35,988 nt of DNA from Candidatus Saccharimonadota bacterium (GTDB lineage: Bacteria > Patescibacteriota > Saccharimonadia > Saccharimonadales > Saccharimonadaceae): positions 1 through 35,988 of the forward strand of contig JAACVZ010000005.1 in assembly GCA_009992235.1 (NCBI GenBank), written 5' to 3'. The translations under genes and the position numbers were made by a program. The notes beneath the pieces were generated by a model that ran no database searches, was not told the origin of the DNA, and worked only from the letters and a program-made list of their open reading frames with translations. This document shows, one piece after another, positions 15,161 to 22,437 of the stretch (position 1 is the stretch's first letter; the number at the start of each line of letters is the position of its first letter).

Positions 15161-16184
15161 TTTTTTTGCCGGTATACGTGTCTGGTACCTCTGTTGTGCT
15201 AATAATTGTTTGATTTTTTAGCGATAAAAGTTGTTTCTGCCGATACTGATCAAGTTCGGAGTATACATCGTCAAGTAAGATAATCGGTTTCTTATTGGTA
15301 ATCTCTTCAATAATTTCAGCTTCTATAAACTTTAGAGATAATATGATTGTTCGCACCTCGCCGCGTGAGGCGGTCGTTAGGGCGGGTGAGTGGTTATAGA
15401 TGTATTCGATGTCGTGTCGGTGTGGTCCGGTCGTTGTGTGCTTTATATGAAGGTCTTTATCGAAAGAATCATCTAGGTCTTCGAGAAGTTTGTCGGCAGT
15501 ATATTCTTTTTCGGTGTAGTTTGTGTGGAGAGCGACAGTATCTTTATTGTTCGATATGGATCGGTAGGTTGAGGTTAGTGTTTTATTTATTATATTAATA
15601 ACTCGTTCTCGCCTGGCGATAATTGAGGCTCCATACTCGCTTAGCGCAATATTCCAAGCAAAATATTCAGCTTGGTTCCTTATACCTTGTTTTAGTAAGG
15701 CGTTTCTTTGTTTTAGAGCCCGTTCATATTTATGAATAATTTTTGTGTATAACGGGTCTATTTGGGATATAAAAGTGTCTATATAGGCTCGTCGGCGGGT
15801 TGGCGACCCATGGAGTAGCTGTAAATCATCTGGCTCGAAAAGAACCACCGGATACATATCTTTTGGTAATAATCTGTTCGATTTCTTACCATTAATAACA
15901 ACTTCCTTCCGTTTGTTCGGTTTTTCGGTGTCAAAAAAGACTGCTCGGATAGAACCATCATCCATCTCAACCTCAACTCGCCACCACTTAGTACCCTTTT
16001 TTACTATGTCGGTGTCTGTACCTTTAAAAGATGTTCCTCTGAGGGCAATATAAACCGCCTCAAGAAGGGAGGTTTTTCCAACGCCGTTCTTTCCTAAAAC
16101 TATCGTTGTTTTGGGGTTAAATAAAGTCTTTTTTATTTTATGAGAGCGAAACGAGGTAACTGTTAGCCGCTTAATGTGCGTCAT
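15135..16184 (-). CDS. recF: DNA replication/repair protein RecF
   Basis: The 349-residue SMC-like ABC ATPase loads RecA at gapped DNA in the RecFOR pathway. The Walker A motif GKNGVGKT is at 31-38, the RecF-typical LLHGSPTRRRAYID segment is in the middle, and the signature and Walker B regions read TTASRGEVRTI and PIILLDDVYSELD near the C-terminus. Length is normal. It starts 4 bases after the dnaN stop, with AAGAG upstream of ATG 16184, so dnaN and recF form one unit. The 3' end overlaps the convergent T4SS gene by 26 bases. Confidence 0.96.
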   Translation of the reverse strand: MTHIKRLTVTSFRSHKIKKTLFNPKTTIVLGKNGVGKTSLLEAVYIALRGTSFKGTDTDIVKKGTKWWRVEVEMDDGSIRAVFFDTEKPNKRKEVVINGKKSNRLLPKDMYPVVLFEPDDLQLLHGSPTRRRAYIDTFISQIDPLYTKIIHKYERALKQRNALLKQGIRNQAEYFAWNIALSEYGASIIARRERVINIINKTLTSTYRSISNNKDTVALHTNYTEKEYTADKLLEDLDDSFDKDLHIKHTTTGPHRHDIEYIYNHSPALTTASRGEVRTIILSLKFIEAEIIEEITNKKPIILLDDVYSELDQYRQKQLLSLKNQTIISTTEVPDTYTGKKTNIKMIRL

Positions 16185-16188
16185 AATA

Positions 16189-17289
16189 CTAACTCTTCAA
16201 GGGCATAATCACGTGATAGTAATTGGTTTTCTTGTCGGTTGATTTAATAATGCATGGTGAAAGTTTACCGTTGAACCCAATTTCAATTGTATCGGCGTCA
16301 AAAACACTTAGTGCCTCAGAGAGATATCGCGAGTTAAGCGTAATTTGTCCACCACCTGTAATATCTGCAGTAAGCTCAGAGGTGTTTTCACCAAGCTCTG
16401 AAGCAATAGAGTGAAGCGAGATAGATTTTTTATCACCATCAACCGTCATAGTGACGCTTCCACCAGAATCTCGGGCAAATAGACCAGCTATTTTTGTTAC
16501 TCGAACAAATTCTTGCTTGTTTATAACAGCATGAGTGTCAGATTTACTAGGTATTAGTTGTCTGTAGTCGGGGAATTTACCATCTATAAGCCGGCTAATA
16601 ACCTCTGCTTCGTGAATACGAAAGCGCACCTGGCTATCATCGAACAAAATATCAATTGTTTCTGAACCTTCGGTAAGGGTTCTGAGTACTTCTTGAAGGG
16701 TTTGAGTTGGTATAATAGCCGAAACTTCACTTTCTGTTTTAACTAATTTTCGTTCGGAAAGCCTATAACCATCAGTTGCAGCTAGGTAAATATAACCTTC
16801 GTGTGAATGCCAGTAAACACCTGTAAGAACAGGGCGAGTCGAATCTGTACTTGTAGTAATAACTGTTTGAGATACGGCTTGTTTAAATTCTTCAGCGTTT
16901 AGTTCATATCTAACCGATCCAGACTCATCAATTGTTGGTAACTCTGGGAAATCATCAGCAATAACACCATTAATAACCGATTTATAGTTACCGCTTGAAA
17001 GATGAATAGAATCTTTTACAACTTTAATGTCGATTGATTCTTTTGGAAGGCTGCTTACAAATTCAGAAATAAGACGAGCGGGGACCGTAATGGCGCCAGG
17101 CTTAGCAATTTTTGCACCAATGTATTGAGTAGTTGCAATTTCTAAGTTTGTTGCAGCAATAAGAAGTCGGTTTCCGTCTGTACGAAGAAGAATGTTACTA
17201 AGTATTGGAAGCTGTGTTCGTGCACTTGCAACTCGGCCTACTGCAGACAAAGCTCGCGCAAAATTTTCTTGTGTGACTGTTAGTTCCAT
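16189..17289 (-). CDS. dnaN: DNA polymerase III beta subunit (sliding clamp)
   Basis: The 366-residue protein aligns end to end with DnaN. It starts MELTVTQENFARALSAVGRV, carries PILSNILL and LLIAATNLEIA in domain I, RPVLTGVYWH and LAATDGYRLSERKL in domain II, and the closing YYHVIMPLKS, where MP(L/M) is the family's C-terminal signature. As a dimer ring it tethers polymerase III to DNA. GAGGG precedes ATG 17289. It is separated from dnaA by 284 noncoding bases that contain DnaA-box-like sites. Confidence 0.97.
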   Translation of the reverse strand: MELTVTQENFARALSAVGRVASARTQLPILSNILLRTDGNRLLIAATNLEIATTQYIGAKIAKPGAITVPARLISEFVSSLPKESIDIKVVKDSIHLSSGNYKSVINGVIADDFPELPTIDESGSVRYELNAEEFKQAVSQTVITTSTDSTRPVLTGVYWHSHEGYIYLAATDGYRLSERKLVKTESEVSAIIPTQTLQEVLRTLTEGSETIDILFDDSQVRFRIHEAEVISRLIDGKFPDYRQLIPSKSDTHAVINKQEFVRVTKIAGLFARDSGGSVTMTVDGDKKSISLHSIASELGENTSELTADITGGGQITLNSRYLSEALSVFDADTIEIGFNGKLSPCIIKSTDKKTNYYHVIMPLKS

Positions 17290-17356
17290 AAAATACCCTC
17301 GTTTCTTATTATGAATGATTTAAGTTTTTTTGTATCGTTTTCGTTATAGTAGGTGG

Positions 17357-17419
17357 TGTGGAAAATAGGTATAACTTGGGTTTTAACAGATGTAAAACGG
17401 TAAATTTTATCGTGGAAAA
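17357..17419. other. dnaA-dnaN intergenic DnaA-box-like sites (possible second part of oriC)
   Basis: In the 284-base noncoding gap 17290-17573, TGTGGAAAA (17357-17365) and CGTGGAAAA (17411-17419) resemble DnaA boxes, with one and two departures from the reverse-complement consensus TGTGGATAA. An AT-rich block with the inverted TAGTTA...TAACTA lies at 17440-17461. No convincing ORF is present. Confidence 0.45.
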
Positions 17420-17573
17420 GGTCGAGGACAACCGTCGTATAGTTAGTGAATAATTAACTAGTTGTCCATTGGTTTTTAATAGGCTTATAAGGCGGGTAGT
17501 GTGAATTGGGTACAACTCTCCACTCCAAATACCGCTACTCGTTCGCAAGCTGTACACATTTTTTACCCAGCCA

Positions 17574-18944
17574 TTAGACATACAATTTCTCCTGAATTGA
17601 GTGCACTTGCTCACGAACAATAACATCAAGTTTTATGGCTTTTTCTATCTTCTCAACTGAGTGTATCGCTGTAGTATGATCTTTGCGACCCAATTCGTGA
17701 GCTATTTTAGGAAAACTTAACTTCAACTCGCTTCTAAGTAAATACATAGCAATTTGGCGAGGCACGACAATATGCTTATCGCGCTTACTTCCACACAGCT
17801 CATCCATCTTTAATTGGAAGTGTTTAGCGGTTATATCAAGCACCCGCTTACTTGTTATATGGTGTGGTCGAGAAAGACGAACGTTTCCAACAACACCCTC
17901 GGCCATTGCAAGGTCTGGTGTGACGTTATGAAGCTCTGCGTGGGCTAGAATTTGGTTTAATATACCCTCAAGCTCACGAATATTTGTTTTTATATGTGTT
18001 GCTAGGTATTCAACCACCTCTTGATCGAGTGTTATATCAAGCAACCCAGCCTTCGAGGCAATAATTGCACAGCGGGTTTCAAAGTCTGGCATTTGAATAT
18101 CAATAGCCATTCCCATTTCAAAACGACTTCGGAGACGTTCGGTAAGCGTTGGAATACTTCGCGGCGGTTTATCACTACTGATAATAATTTGCTTATTATT
18201 CTGATGAAGGAAGTTAAAGGTGTGAAAAAATTCTTCTTGGGTCTTTTCTTTCCCAGTAATAAACTGCATATCGTCAACAATTAAAACATCGGCGCTCCGG
18301 TACTTTTCAGAGAAACCCTTCTTTTTAAAACGAATATACTCAAGGAATTCATTTCCAAAAGTTTCCATTGAAACGTAGACGACACGAGCGCCAGGGTTGT
18401 TTTTAACGATTTCATTACCAACCGCCTGCATAAGGTGAGTTTTACCAAGACCAACACCACCATAGAAATAAAGCGGGTTGTATTTCGTGCCTGGGTTAGA
18501 TGCAACACCCTGGCTAGCAGCATACGCAAGATCGTTGCTTGAACCGACAATAAAACTATCAAAAGTATAGCGTGGGTTAAGCCCACTTTGTGCGAGCGAC
18601 GATGTTGATATAGGTGAGGATGATTGCTGACGTACAGGCGCACTACTTACAACTTCGTTTGTCGTTTCGCGACTTACTCGAAGTCGAGCACCGGAAGACT
18701 GGACATGGAAGGTGAGTTGTTTTGATTTAACGCCGTTTTTCTCGAGCAGTTCACGAAGGTAGACGTGCTCTTTCTTTTCGAACTGAGCTTTTGCAAAGAC
18801 ACTTATTACTTCAAACACTGCCTCTTCGTCATCGTATTGGATGAGTTTTAAGTTAGACCAAAAGGCACCATAGCGGGCAGCAGATAATACAACCTGCGCC
18901 TCACCTAAAATACTATGCCATAATGTATCAACGTCTCTTTGCAT
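17574..18944 (-). CDS. dnaA: chromosomal replication initiator DnaA
   Basis: The 456-residue protein has domain I (about 1-85), a Ser/Gln-rich linker (about 95-125) and AAA+ domain III with Walker A GGVGLGKT at 162-169 and Walker B LIVDDMQF. Helix-turn-helix domain IV carries the DnaA signature around FPKIAHELGRKDHTTAIHSVEKI. It binds DnaA boxes and opens oriC. I chose ATG 18944 because GAGGGG stands just upstream and the protein then begins with the usual LWHSIL; the longer open frame to 19058 would run through the promoter. A TTGTGG-17-TATAGT promoter lies upstream, with a DnaA-box-like site on its -35, so the gene is probably self-regulated. Confidence 0.97.
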   Translation of the reverse strand: MQRDVDTLWHSILGEAQVVLSAARYGAFWSNLKLIQYDDEEAVFEVISVFAKAQFEKKEHVYLRELLEKNGVKSKQLTFHVQSSGARLRVSRETTNEVVSSAPVRQQSSSPISTSSLAQSGLNPRYTFDSFIVGSSNDLAYAASQGVASNPGTKYNPLYFYGGVGLGKTHLMQAVGNEIVKNNPGARVVYVSMETFGNEFLEYIRFKKKGFSEKYRSADVLIVDDMQFITGKEKTQEEFFHTFNFLHQNNKQIIISSDKPPRSIPTLTERLRSRFEMGMAIDIQMPDFETRCAIIASKAGLLDITLDQEVVEYLATHIKTNIRELEGILNQILAHAELHNVTPDLAMAEGVVGNVRLSRPHHITSKRVLDITAKHFQLKMDELCGSKRDKHIVVPRQIAMYLLRSELKLSFPKIAHELGRKDHTTAIHSVEKIEKAIKLDVIVREQVHSIQEKLYV

Positions 18945-18978
18945 ATTCCCCTCATATGTGTGAACGATAGTACTCTCT

Positions 18979-19007
18979 ACTATACGGATATAAAGAGTTT
19001 TCCACAA
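18979..19007 (-). promoter_or_regulatory. dnaA promoter with overlapping DnaA-box-like site
   Basis: On the minus strand, -35 TTGTGG (19007-19002) and -10 TATAGT (18984-18979) have a 17-base spacer. The -35 is part of TGTGGAAAA (19006-18998), one mismatch from a DnaA box. Confidence 0.65.
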
Positions 19008-19158
19008 CCATAACAGTGTTATATAAAAAGAGGGTCGACTGGTGGTTGAGTTATACACAACAAAACACCACCCCTGTTAAATGTGTGGATAAACACCTCT
19101 CATCTGGGGATAGTTTATGTAACCAGACAAGTTTTTAAGATAAAATCAACAGTTATAC
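18998..19158. other. candidate oriC: DnaA boxes and AT-rich segment between dnaA and rpmH
   Basis: The 252-base gap 18945-19196 holds two perfect DnaA boxes in opposite orientation: TTATACACA at 19051-19059 and TGTGGATAA at 19084-19092. A one-mismatch site, TTTTCCACA, lies at 18998-19006. An AT-rich stretch (about 19128-19158) could be the unwinding element. The rpmH-dnaA gap is a classic oriC site in bacteria. Confidence 0.65.
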
Positions 19159-19159
19159 C

Positions 19160-19188
19160 TTGAAAAACAGGGGTAAAAGATATATAAT
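19160..19188 (+). promoter_or_regulatory. rpmH promoter
   Basis: -35 TTGAAA (19160-19165) and -10 TATAAT (19183-19188) have a perfect 17-base spacer. ATG 19197 follows 8 bases after the -10, so the message is predicted to be leaderless. Confidence 0.8.
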
Positions 19189-19196
19189 GGGCTGAT

Positions 19197-19334
19197 ATGC
19201 CAAAGCGAACACATCAACCACACACCCGTCACCGCGCCCGAACTCACGGCTTCCGAGCCCGCGTTGCATCAAAGGCCGGACGACTTGTTTTAAAGCGTCG
19301 CCGCCTAAAGGGTCGCGCAAAACTGTCGGTTTAA
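19197..19334 (+). CDS. rpmH: 50S ribosomal protein bL34
   Basis: The 45-residue protein is very basic and reads [19 protein letters not shown], then [15 protein letters not shown] and KGRAKLSV, the bL34 pattern with its THGF-x-x-R core. It lies on the surface of the large ribosomal subunit. The conserved order rpmH-rnpA-yidC-jag next to dnaA supports the call. No Shine-Dalgarno sequence is present; the promoter is close enough for leaderless translation. Confidence 0.96.
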   Translation: MPKRTHQPHTRHRARTHGFRARVASKAGRLVLKRRRLKGRAKLSV

Positions 19335-19355
19335 TTTACCGAAAAATAATCAGGG

Positions 19356-19373
19356 TACCGCCACGTGGCGGTA
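19356..19373. repeat. perfect 18-bp palindrome between rpmH and rnpA
   Basis: TACCGCCACGTGGCGGTA is its own reverse complement. It may act as a terminator-like or processing hairpin for rpmH, although only ATTTCT follows instead of a T-run. It also covers the -35 position of the rnpA TATACT box, as an operator would. Confidence 0.6.
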
Positions 19374-19379
19374 TTTCTG

Positions 19380-19385
19380 TATACT
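19380..19385 (+). promoter_or_regulatory. -10 box of rnpA
   Basis: TATACT lies 6 bases before ATG 19392. No ribosome-binding site lies between them. The -35 position falls inside the 18-bp palindrome. Confidence 0.5.
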
Positions 19386-19391
19386 AGACAT

Positions 19392-19751
19392 ATGATTTCA
19401 TCACTCTTCAGATTTCACGGACACGGCAGCCTTCGGTATGTCTACACAAACGGTAAAGCGGTCCGATCGCAATTACTGACAATTAAAGCAACCGAAAACG
19501 CCAGGCGAAAACACTCGCGTGTTTCTGTTGTGGTTAGTAAAAAAGTATTAAAAAGCGCAGTTGGAAGAAATAGAATTCGGCGGCGGCTATATGAGTATAT
19601 GCGTCATAAGCTTCCAGAAATTAAAAATGTTCACGATATTGTACTTATTGTGACGTCGTCAGAGCTACGAAATATGCCATATAGTGAGCTTTCGGCTCAC
19701 CTCGACCAGCTTCTCGAGAAGGCCGGCCTACATAAAGCTTCAAAAAACTGA
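19392..19751 (+). CDS. rnpA: ribonuclease P protein component
   Basis: The 119-residue basic protein helps the RNase P RNA mature the 5' ends of tRNAs. Family marks are the N-terminal strand region, VVVSKKVLKSAVGRNRIRRRLYE with the diagnostic RNR box, and the DIVLIV strand near the C-terminus. The start is ATG 19392, so the protein begins MISSLFRF. A longer frame from 19365 overlaps the palindrome and the -10 box and is rejected. The gene lies 57 bases after rpmH and 38 bases before yidC. Confidence 0.94.
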   Translation: MISSLFRFHGHGSLRYVYTNGKAVRSQLLTIKATENARRKHSRVSVVVSKKVLKSAVGRNRIRRRLYEYMRHKLPEIKNVHDIVLIVTSSELRNMPYSELSAHLDQLLEKAGLHKASKN

Positions 19752-19789
19752 TATACTTATAGACAAATAACATCTGCGGAGAATTGTCT

Positions 19790-20737
19790 GTGAATATCTT
19801 TGAACTATTAATTGTGCAACCAGTTTTTAACCTGCTTCTTGGGTTGTATGGAATTTTTGGCGACTTTGGTGTTGCTGTTATTCTGTTTACTATTATTATT
19901 CGTTTCGCTATGTGGCCACTTGTGGTGAAACAACTTCACCAAGTAAAAGCAATGCGCAAACTACAGCCAGAATTGGTAAAGATTAAAAAAGCCGCAAAAG
20001 GAAATAGGCAAGTTGAGGGCATGAAAATGCTCGAGTTATATAAAAAACATGGGGTAAAACCGTTCCGTTCTATTCTTATGCTACTTATTCAACTGCCTAT
20101 TTTTATTGCCCTTTTCCAGGTTATACAAGTGTTCACCTCTCACCGCGAGCAGATTGAAGAGTTTACCTACGGATTCATGCAACAATTTGGCCCAATTCGC
20201 GACCTTGTTGCCAACCCCGATAGTTTCCATACTCACTTCCTAGGACTAGTTGACCTTACGGGCCGGGCAATAACTGCTGAAGGGGTAAGTATTTTCCTTC
20301 TTCTACTAGCGGTACTGGCGGCGGTAACTCAGTATATTATTTCAAAACAAACCAACCCACAAACCTCAAGTAAGCGCCTACGCGATGTACTGGCTGAAGC
20401 TGGCGATGGAAAACAACCAGACCAAGCCGAACTCAACGCCGTTATGATGAGTAAAATGATTAAGATTCTGCCGGTTTTTATGTTCTTCGTTATGTTGAGT
20501 CTTCCAGGAGGGGTCGGCCTTTACTACGTTACCTCTAACGCCTTTGCTGCTATTCAACAGCATTTCCTGTTAAAGAAAGACACAGAAGAGTTGGAAGACA
20601 TAGCAGAAAGTGCTATAAAGAAAGAACAAGGCAAGAAAGCGACAGCCAAGGCTCGGGCTAAACAAGCCCAGGAAGCCAAGACTGTATCGACCGAGCGAAT
20701 AACCCGTATTTCTGCCAAAGACACCCGTCGTAAATAA
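19790..20737 (+). CDS. yidC: membrane protein insertase YidC/Oxa1 family
   Basis: The 315-residue protein inserts membrane proteins alone or with SecYEG. The core has an early helix (about 12-35) leading into TIIIRFAMWPL, where the arginine is the conserved groove residue, then a cytoplasmic helical hairpin (about 45-85). Further helices start at SILMLLIQLPIFIALFQV, near 155-180 and near 225-255 (PGGVGLYYVTSN). The tail is lysine/alanine-rich and basic, as in short YidC forms that bind ribosomes. I chose GTG 19790 because GCGGAG lies 8 bases upstream; TTG 19784 is only 2 bases from it. No large periplasmic domain is present, as in Gram-positive types. Confidence 0.94.
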   Translation: MNIFELLIVQPVFNLLLGLYGIFGDFGVAVILFTIIIRFAMWPLVVKQLHQVKAMRKLQPELVKIKKAAKGNRQVEGMKMLELYKKHGVKPFRSILMLLIQLPIFIALFQVIQVFTSHREQIEEFTYGFMQQFGPIRDLVANPDSFHTHFLGLVDLTGRAITAEGVSIFLLLLAVLAAVTQYIISKQTNPQTSSKRLRDVLAEAGDGKQPDQAELNAVMMSKMIKILPVFMFFVMLSLPGGVGLYYVTSNAFAAIQQHFLLKKDTEELEDIAESAIKKEQGKKATAKARAKQAQEAKTVSTERITRISAKDTRRK

Positions 20738-20746
20738 GGAGTTTTT

Positions 20747-21208
20747 ATGAATAAAGAACAATCGGTAGAGTTCGCTCAAACCTACGTTGCAGACCTTCTT
20801 ACCTTTTTCGGCGTGAATACCGATGTTTCGGTCACGGTCGAGGACGACGTCATAGAAATCTCCATCCCGCCAACCGACGCTAGTAGTATTCTTATTGGCC
20901 GTGGAGCGGAGACGCTCCGAAGTTTGCAGTACTTGGTCTCAACCGTTCTTCGCAATAAAGAAGCCGCATTAACCCGAGTTAACCTAGACGTTGCTGACTA
21001 TAAGAAGCAGCGCGCCGAACGACTTGCTGCCCAAACACGAGAATGGATTGAAGAAGTCCGCACAACCGGAAACTCACACGTTGAAAATCTTAACGCCGCC
21101 GATAGACGGATTGTTCACCAAACAGCTATGGAATATTCAGATATTCGCACTTTTTCAGAGGGCGAAGGTCGTGATCGTCGTATTACGATTGTTCAGGCAA
21201 GTTCTTAA
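20747..21208 (+). CDS. jag: KH-R3H RNA-binding protein (Jag/KhpB)
   Basis: The 153-residue protein has a KH-like domain (about 35-95) with the GxxG-type loop IGRGAETLRSLQYL and an R3H domain (about 95-150) in which RRIVH gives the Arg-x3-His pair, closing with RRITIV. Jag/KhpB binds many small RNAs and messages and affects cell division and envelope synthesis in Gram-positive bacteria. The usual N-terminal Jag_N domain is missing, making it shorter than Bacillus Jag. AAGGAG precedes ATG 20747, 9 bases after the yidC stop. The last 26 bases overlap the convergent glycosyltransferase gene. Confidence 0.92.
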   Translation: MNKEQSVEFAQTYVADLLTFFGVNTDVSVTVEDDVIEISIPPTDASSILIGRGAETLRSLQYLVSTVLRNKEAALTRVNLDVADYKKQRAERLAAQTREWIEEVRTTGNSHVENLNAADRRIVHQTAMEYSDIRTFSEGEGRDRRITIVQASS

Positions 21209-22292
21209 GCACCGACTCGTAGACTTTGTGGGTCTGTGAAGCCATCTTTTTCCACGAATATTTCTTGATTTGTTTAAAACCAGCTTTTGAAAGTCGGGTA
21301 CGAAGTTTTTCATCGGCCAGCACTTGGTCGATAGCGTCGGCCATATCACTAGTGTCGGTGGGTGTGAAATAGTGAGCCGCTTGGCCATATACTTCTGGAA
21401 GACAAGTTGCGTTACTGCTCACTACGGGTGTGCCGTGTTCCATAGCTTCTAGACCTGGCAGACCAAAACCCTCCATGAGTGACGGGAAGACGTAGGCGTC
21501 GGCGTGGCTATATAGCCACGAAAGTTCACGGTCATCGACAAAATCGGTGAAGACGACGTTTTTATACTTTCGCTTCATAACGTGGGCTTCGGTCTTTAAG
21601 GCAGCAGCGTTCTTCTTACCGGCCAAAACGAGGCCAAGCTTCGGATATTTTGCTAGCAGCACCTGGTGGGCATCTGTTAAACGGGAGATGTTCTTATAAT
21701 CAGACTGAGACCCGACGTAAAGAATATAATTTTTGAAAGGTAATGAATATTTTCTTGGGGCGACCTGGCCAACATCTGAAGCCTCGTAGATAGTGGTAAT
21801 CTTTTTCTCGTCAACAGTAGGGAAGGTTTCGAGCAGGTCGTTCTTCGTGTAGTCGCTAATGGCGATAATTTGGTCATTGCTCTCGGCCACTTTCTTGAAA
21901 ACCTTGCGGCCAACGGCCTGTTTGGCGTGGTAAATAAACCAGTTTTTATCGGTGTTGTAGGTGTTAAGCAGGCTAAGGTCGTGAAAGGTGGTTACCTTTG
22001 GACCGTTATAGAGAATAGGTTGCTGAGGCATACAAAAGTGAACCAGGTCAGCGCGGAGTTTTTTAATAAATACATAAAAGCCAAGCTGTTCAGCGAAGGA
22101 ATATTGGTCATATTCGGCAACCAATACTTCAAAGTTTGGGCTTTTTGGTTTCCAGTAGTCGCGATCTTTCTCGCGCACTAATATGGAATACTTATTCTTC
22201 GTGTCGACATCTTGAAGATAGGTGACAAGACGCTCGACGTAGCGCCCGGTTGAGGAGCTTATAATACGCGCGTCAATTGCGATATGTGCCAT
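21183..22292 (-). CDS. family 4 glycosyltransferase (GT-B)
   Basis: The 369-residue protein is a GT-B fold transferase. The N-terminus is MAHIAIDARIISSSTGRYVERL, an acceptor-side HDLSLL follows mid-way, and the donor site SLMEGFGLPGLEAMEHGTPVV (about 290-310) contains the E-x7-E motif. Similar enzymes add mannose or other hexoses to lipid-linked glycans at the cytoplasmic membrane face. A TTGTTG-17-TATACT promoter ends 6 bases before ATG 22292 with no ribosome-binding site. Its -35 lies in the loop of the ncRNA terminator upstream. The C-terminal codons overlap jag by 26 bases. The sugar specificity cannot be read from sequence. Confidence 0.9.
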   Translation of the reverse strand: MAHIAIDARIISSSTGRYVERLVTYLQDVDTKNKYSILVREKDRDYWKPKSPNFEVLVAEYDQYSFAEQLGFYVFIKKLRADLVHFCMPQQPILYNGPKVTTFHDLSLLNTYNTDKNWFIYHAKQAVGRKVFKKVAESNDQIIAISDYTKNDLLETFPTVDEKKITTIYEASDVGQVAPRKYSLPFKNYILYVGSQSDYKNISRLTDAHQVLLAKYPKLGLVLAGKKNAAALKTEAHVMKRKYKNVVFTDFVDDRELSWLYSHADAYVFPSLMEGFGLPGLEAMEHGTPVVSSNATCLPEVYGQAAHYFTPTDTSDMADAIDQVLADEKLRTRLSKAGFKQIKKYSWKKMASQTHKVYESVLKNLPEQS

Positions 22293-22298
22293 GACATC

Positions 22299-22327
22299 AG
22301 TATATATAAAAAAGAGAAGCGCAACAA
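22299..22327 (-). promoter_or_regulatory. promoter of GT4 gene embedded in ncRNA terminator
   Basis: On the minus strand, -35 TTGTTG (22327-22322) and -10 TATACT (22304-22299) are 17 bases apart. The -35 is in the loop of the upstream terminator and its right stem and U-tract form the spacer. Confidence 0.65.
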
Positions 22328-22422
22328 ACGCTTCTCAATAATTTTGTGCAGGGATACTCCTTCGACTGGCCGTCCGGCCTGCCTGGTCTTCCCTGTCTTC
22401 AAGGCTACGTCCTCCTTGACAC
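22306..22422 (-). ncRNA. candidate structured small RNA, unassigned family
   Basis: This gap between two minus-strand genes holds no ORF, but the minus strand forms a well-paired RNA of about 115 nt. GTG (22422-22420) pairs with CAC (22348-22346), TCAAGG with CCTTGA (22419-22414/22404-22399), and CAGGGA with TCCCTG (22395-22390/22354-22349), making a three-way junction. Inside the last arm, GGCC-GGAC-GGCC (22379-22368) is flanked by GAC/GTC. A strong terminator follows. An extended -10 (TGG-TAAAAT, 22432-22427) fits a start near 22420. Two AAGGAG motifs are present. It lacks the domain IV features of SRP RNA and RNase P RNA motifs. The identity is unknown. Confidence 0.6.
22308..22336 (-). 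terminator. terminator of candidate ncRNA
   Basis: On the minus strand, GAGAAGCG (22336-22329) and CGCTTCTC (22321-22314) form a perfect 8-bp stem with a 7-base loop, followed by TTTTTT. Confidence 0.9.
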
Positions 22423-22437
22423 TGTTATTTTACCACA

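Noticed and set aside
17309-17629. Minus-strand ORF of 106 codons across the dnaA-dnaN gap
   Set aside because: It overlaps the dnaA 3' end, contains DnaA-box-like sites, has no domain-like pattern and no ribosome-binding site. The gap is better read as regulatory or origin DNA.
22306-22422. Small SRP RNA (4.5S) as identity of the structured RNA
   Set aside because: The region has a CCAGG-CAGG-CCGGA resemblance, but the apical loop is GGAC rather than GGAA and the AGCAG side of the SRP54-binding loop is missing. A covariance search would settle it.
22306-22422. Riboswitch controlling the downstream glycosyltransferase
   Set aside because: The downstream gene has its own promoter ending 6 bases before ATG and no ribosome-binding site in the RNA leader, so read-through control is less likely than a stand-alone RNA.
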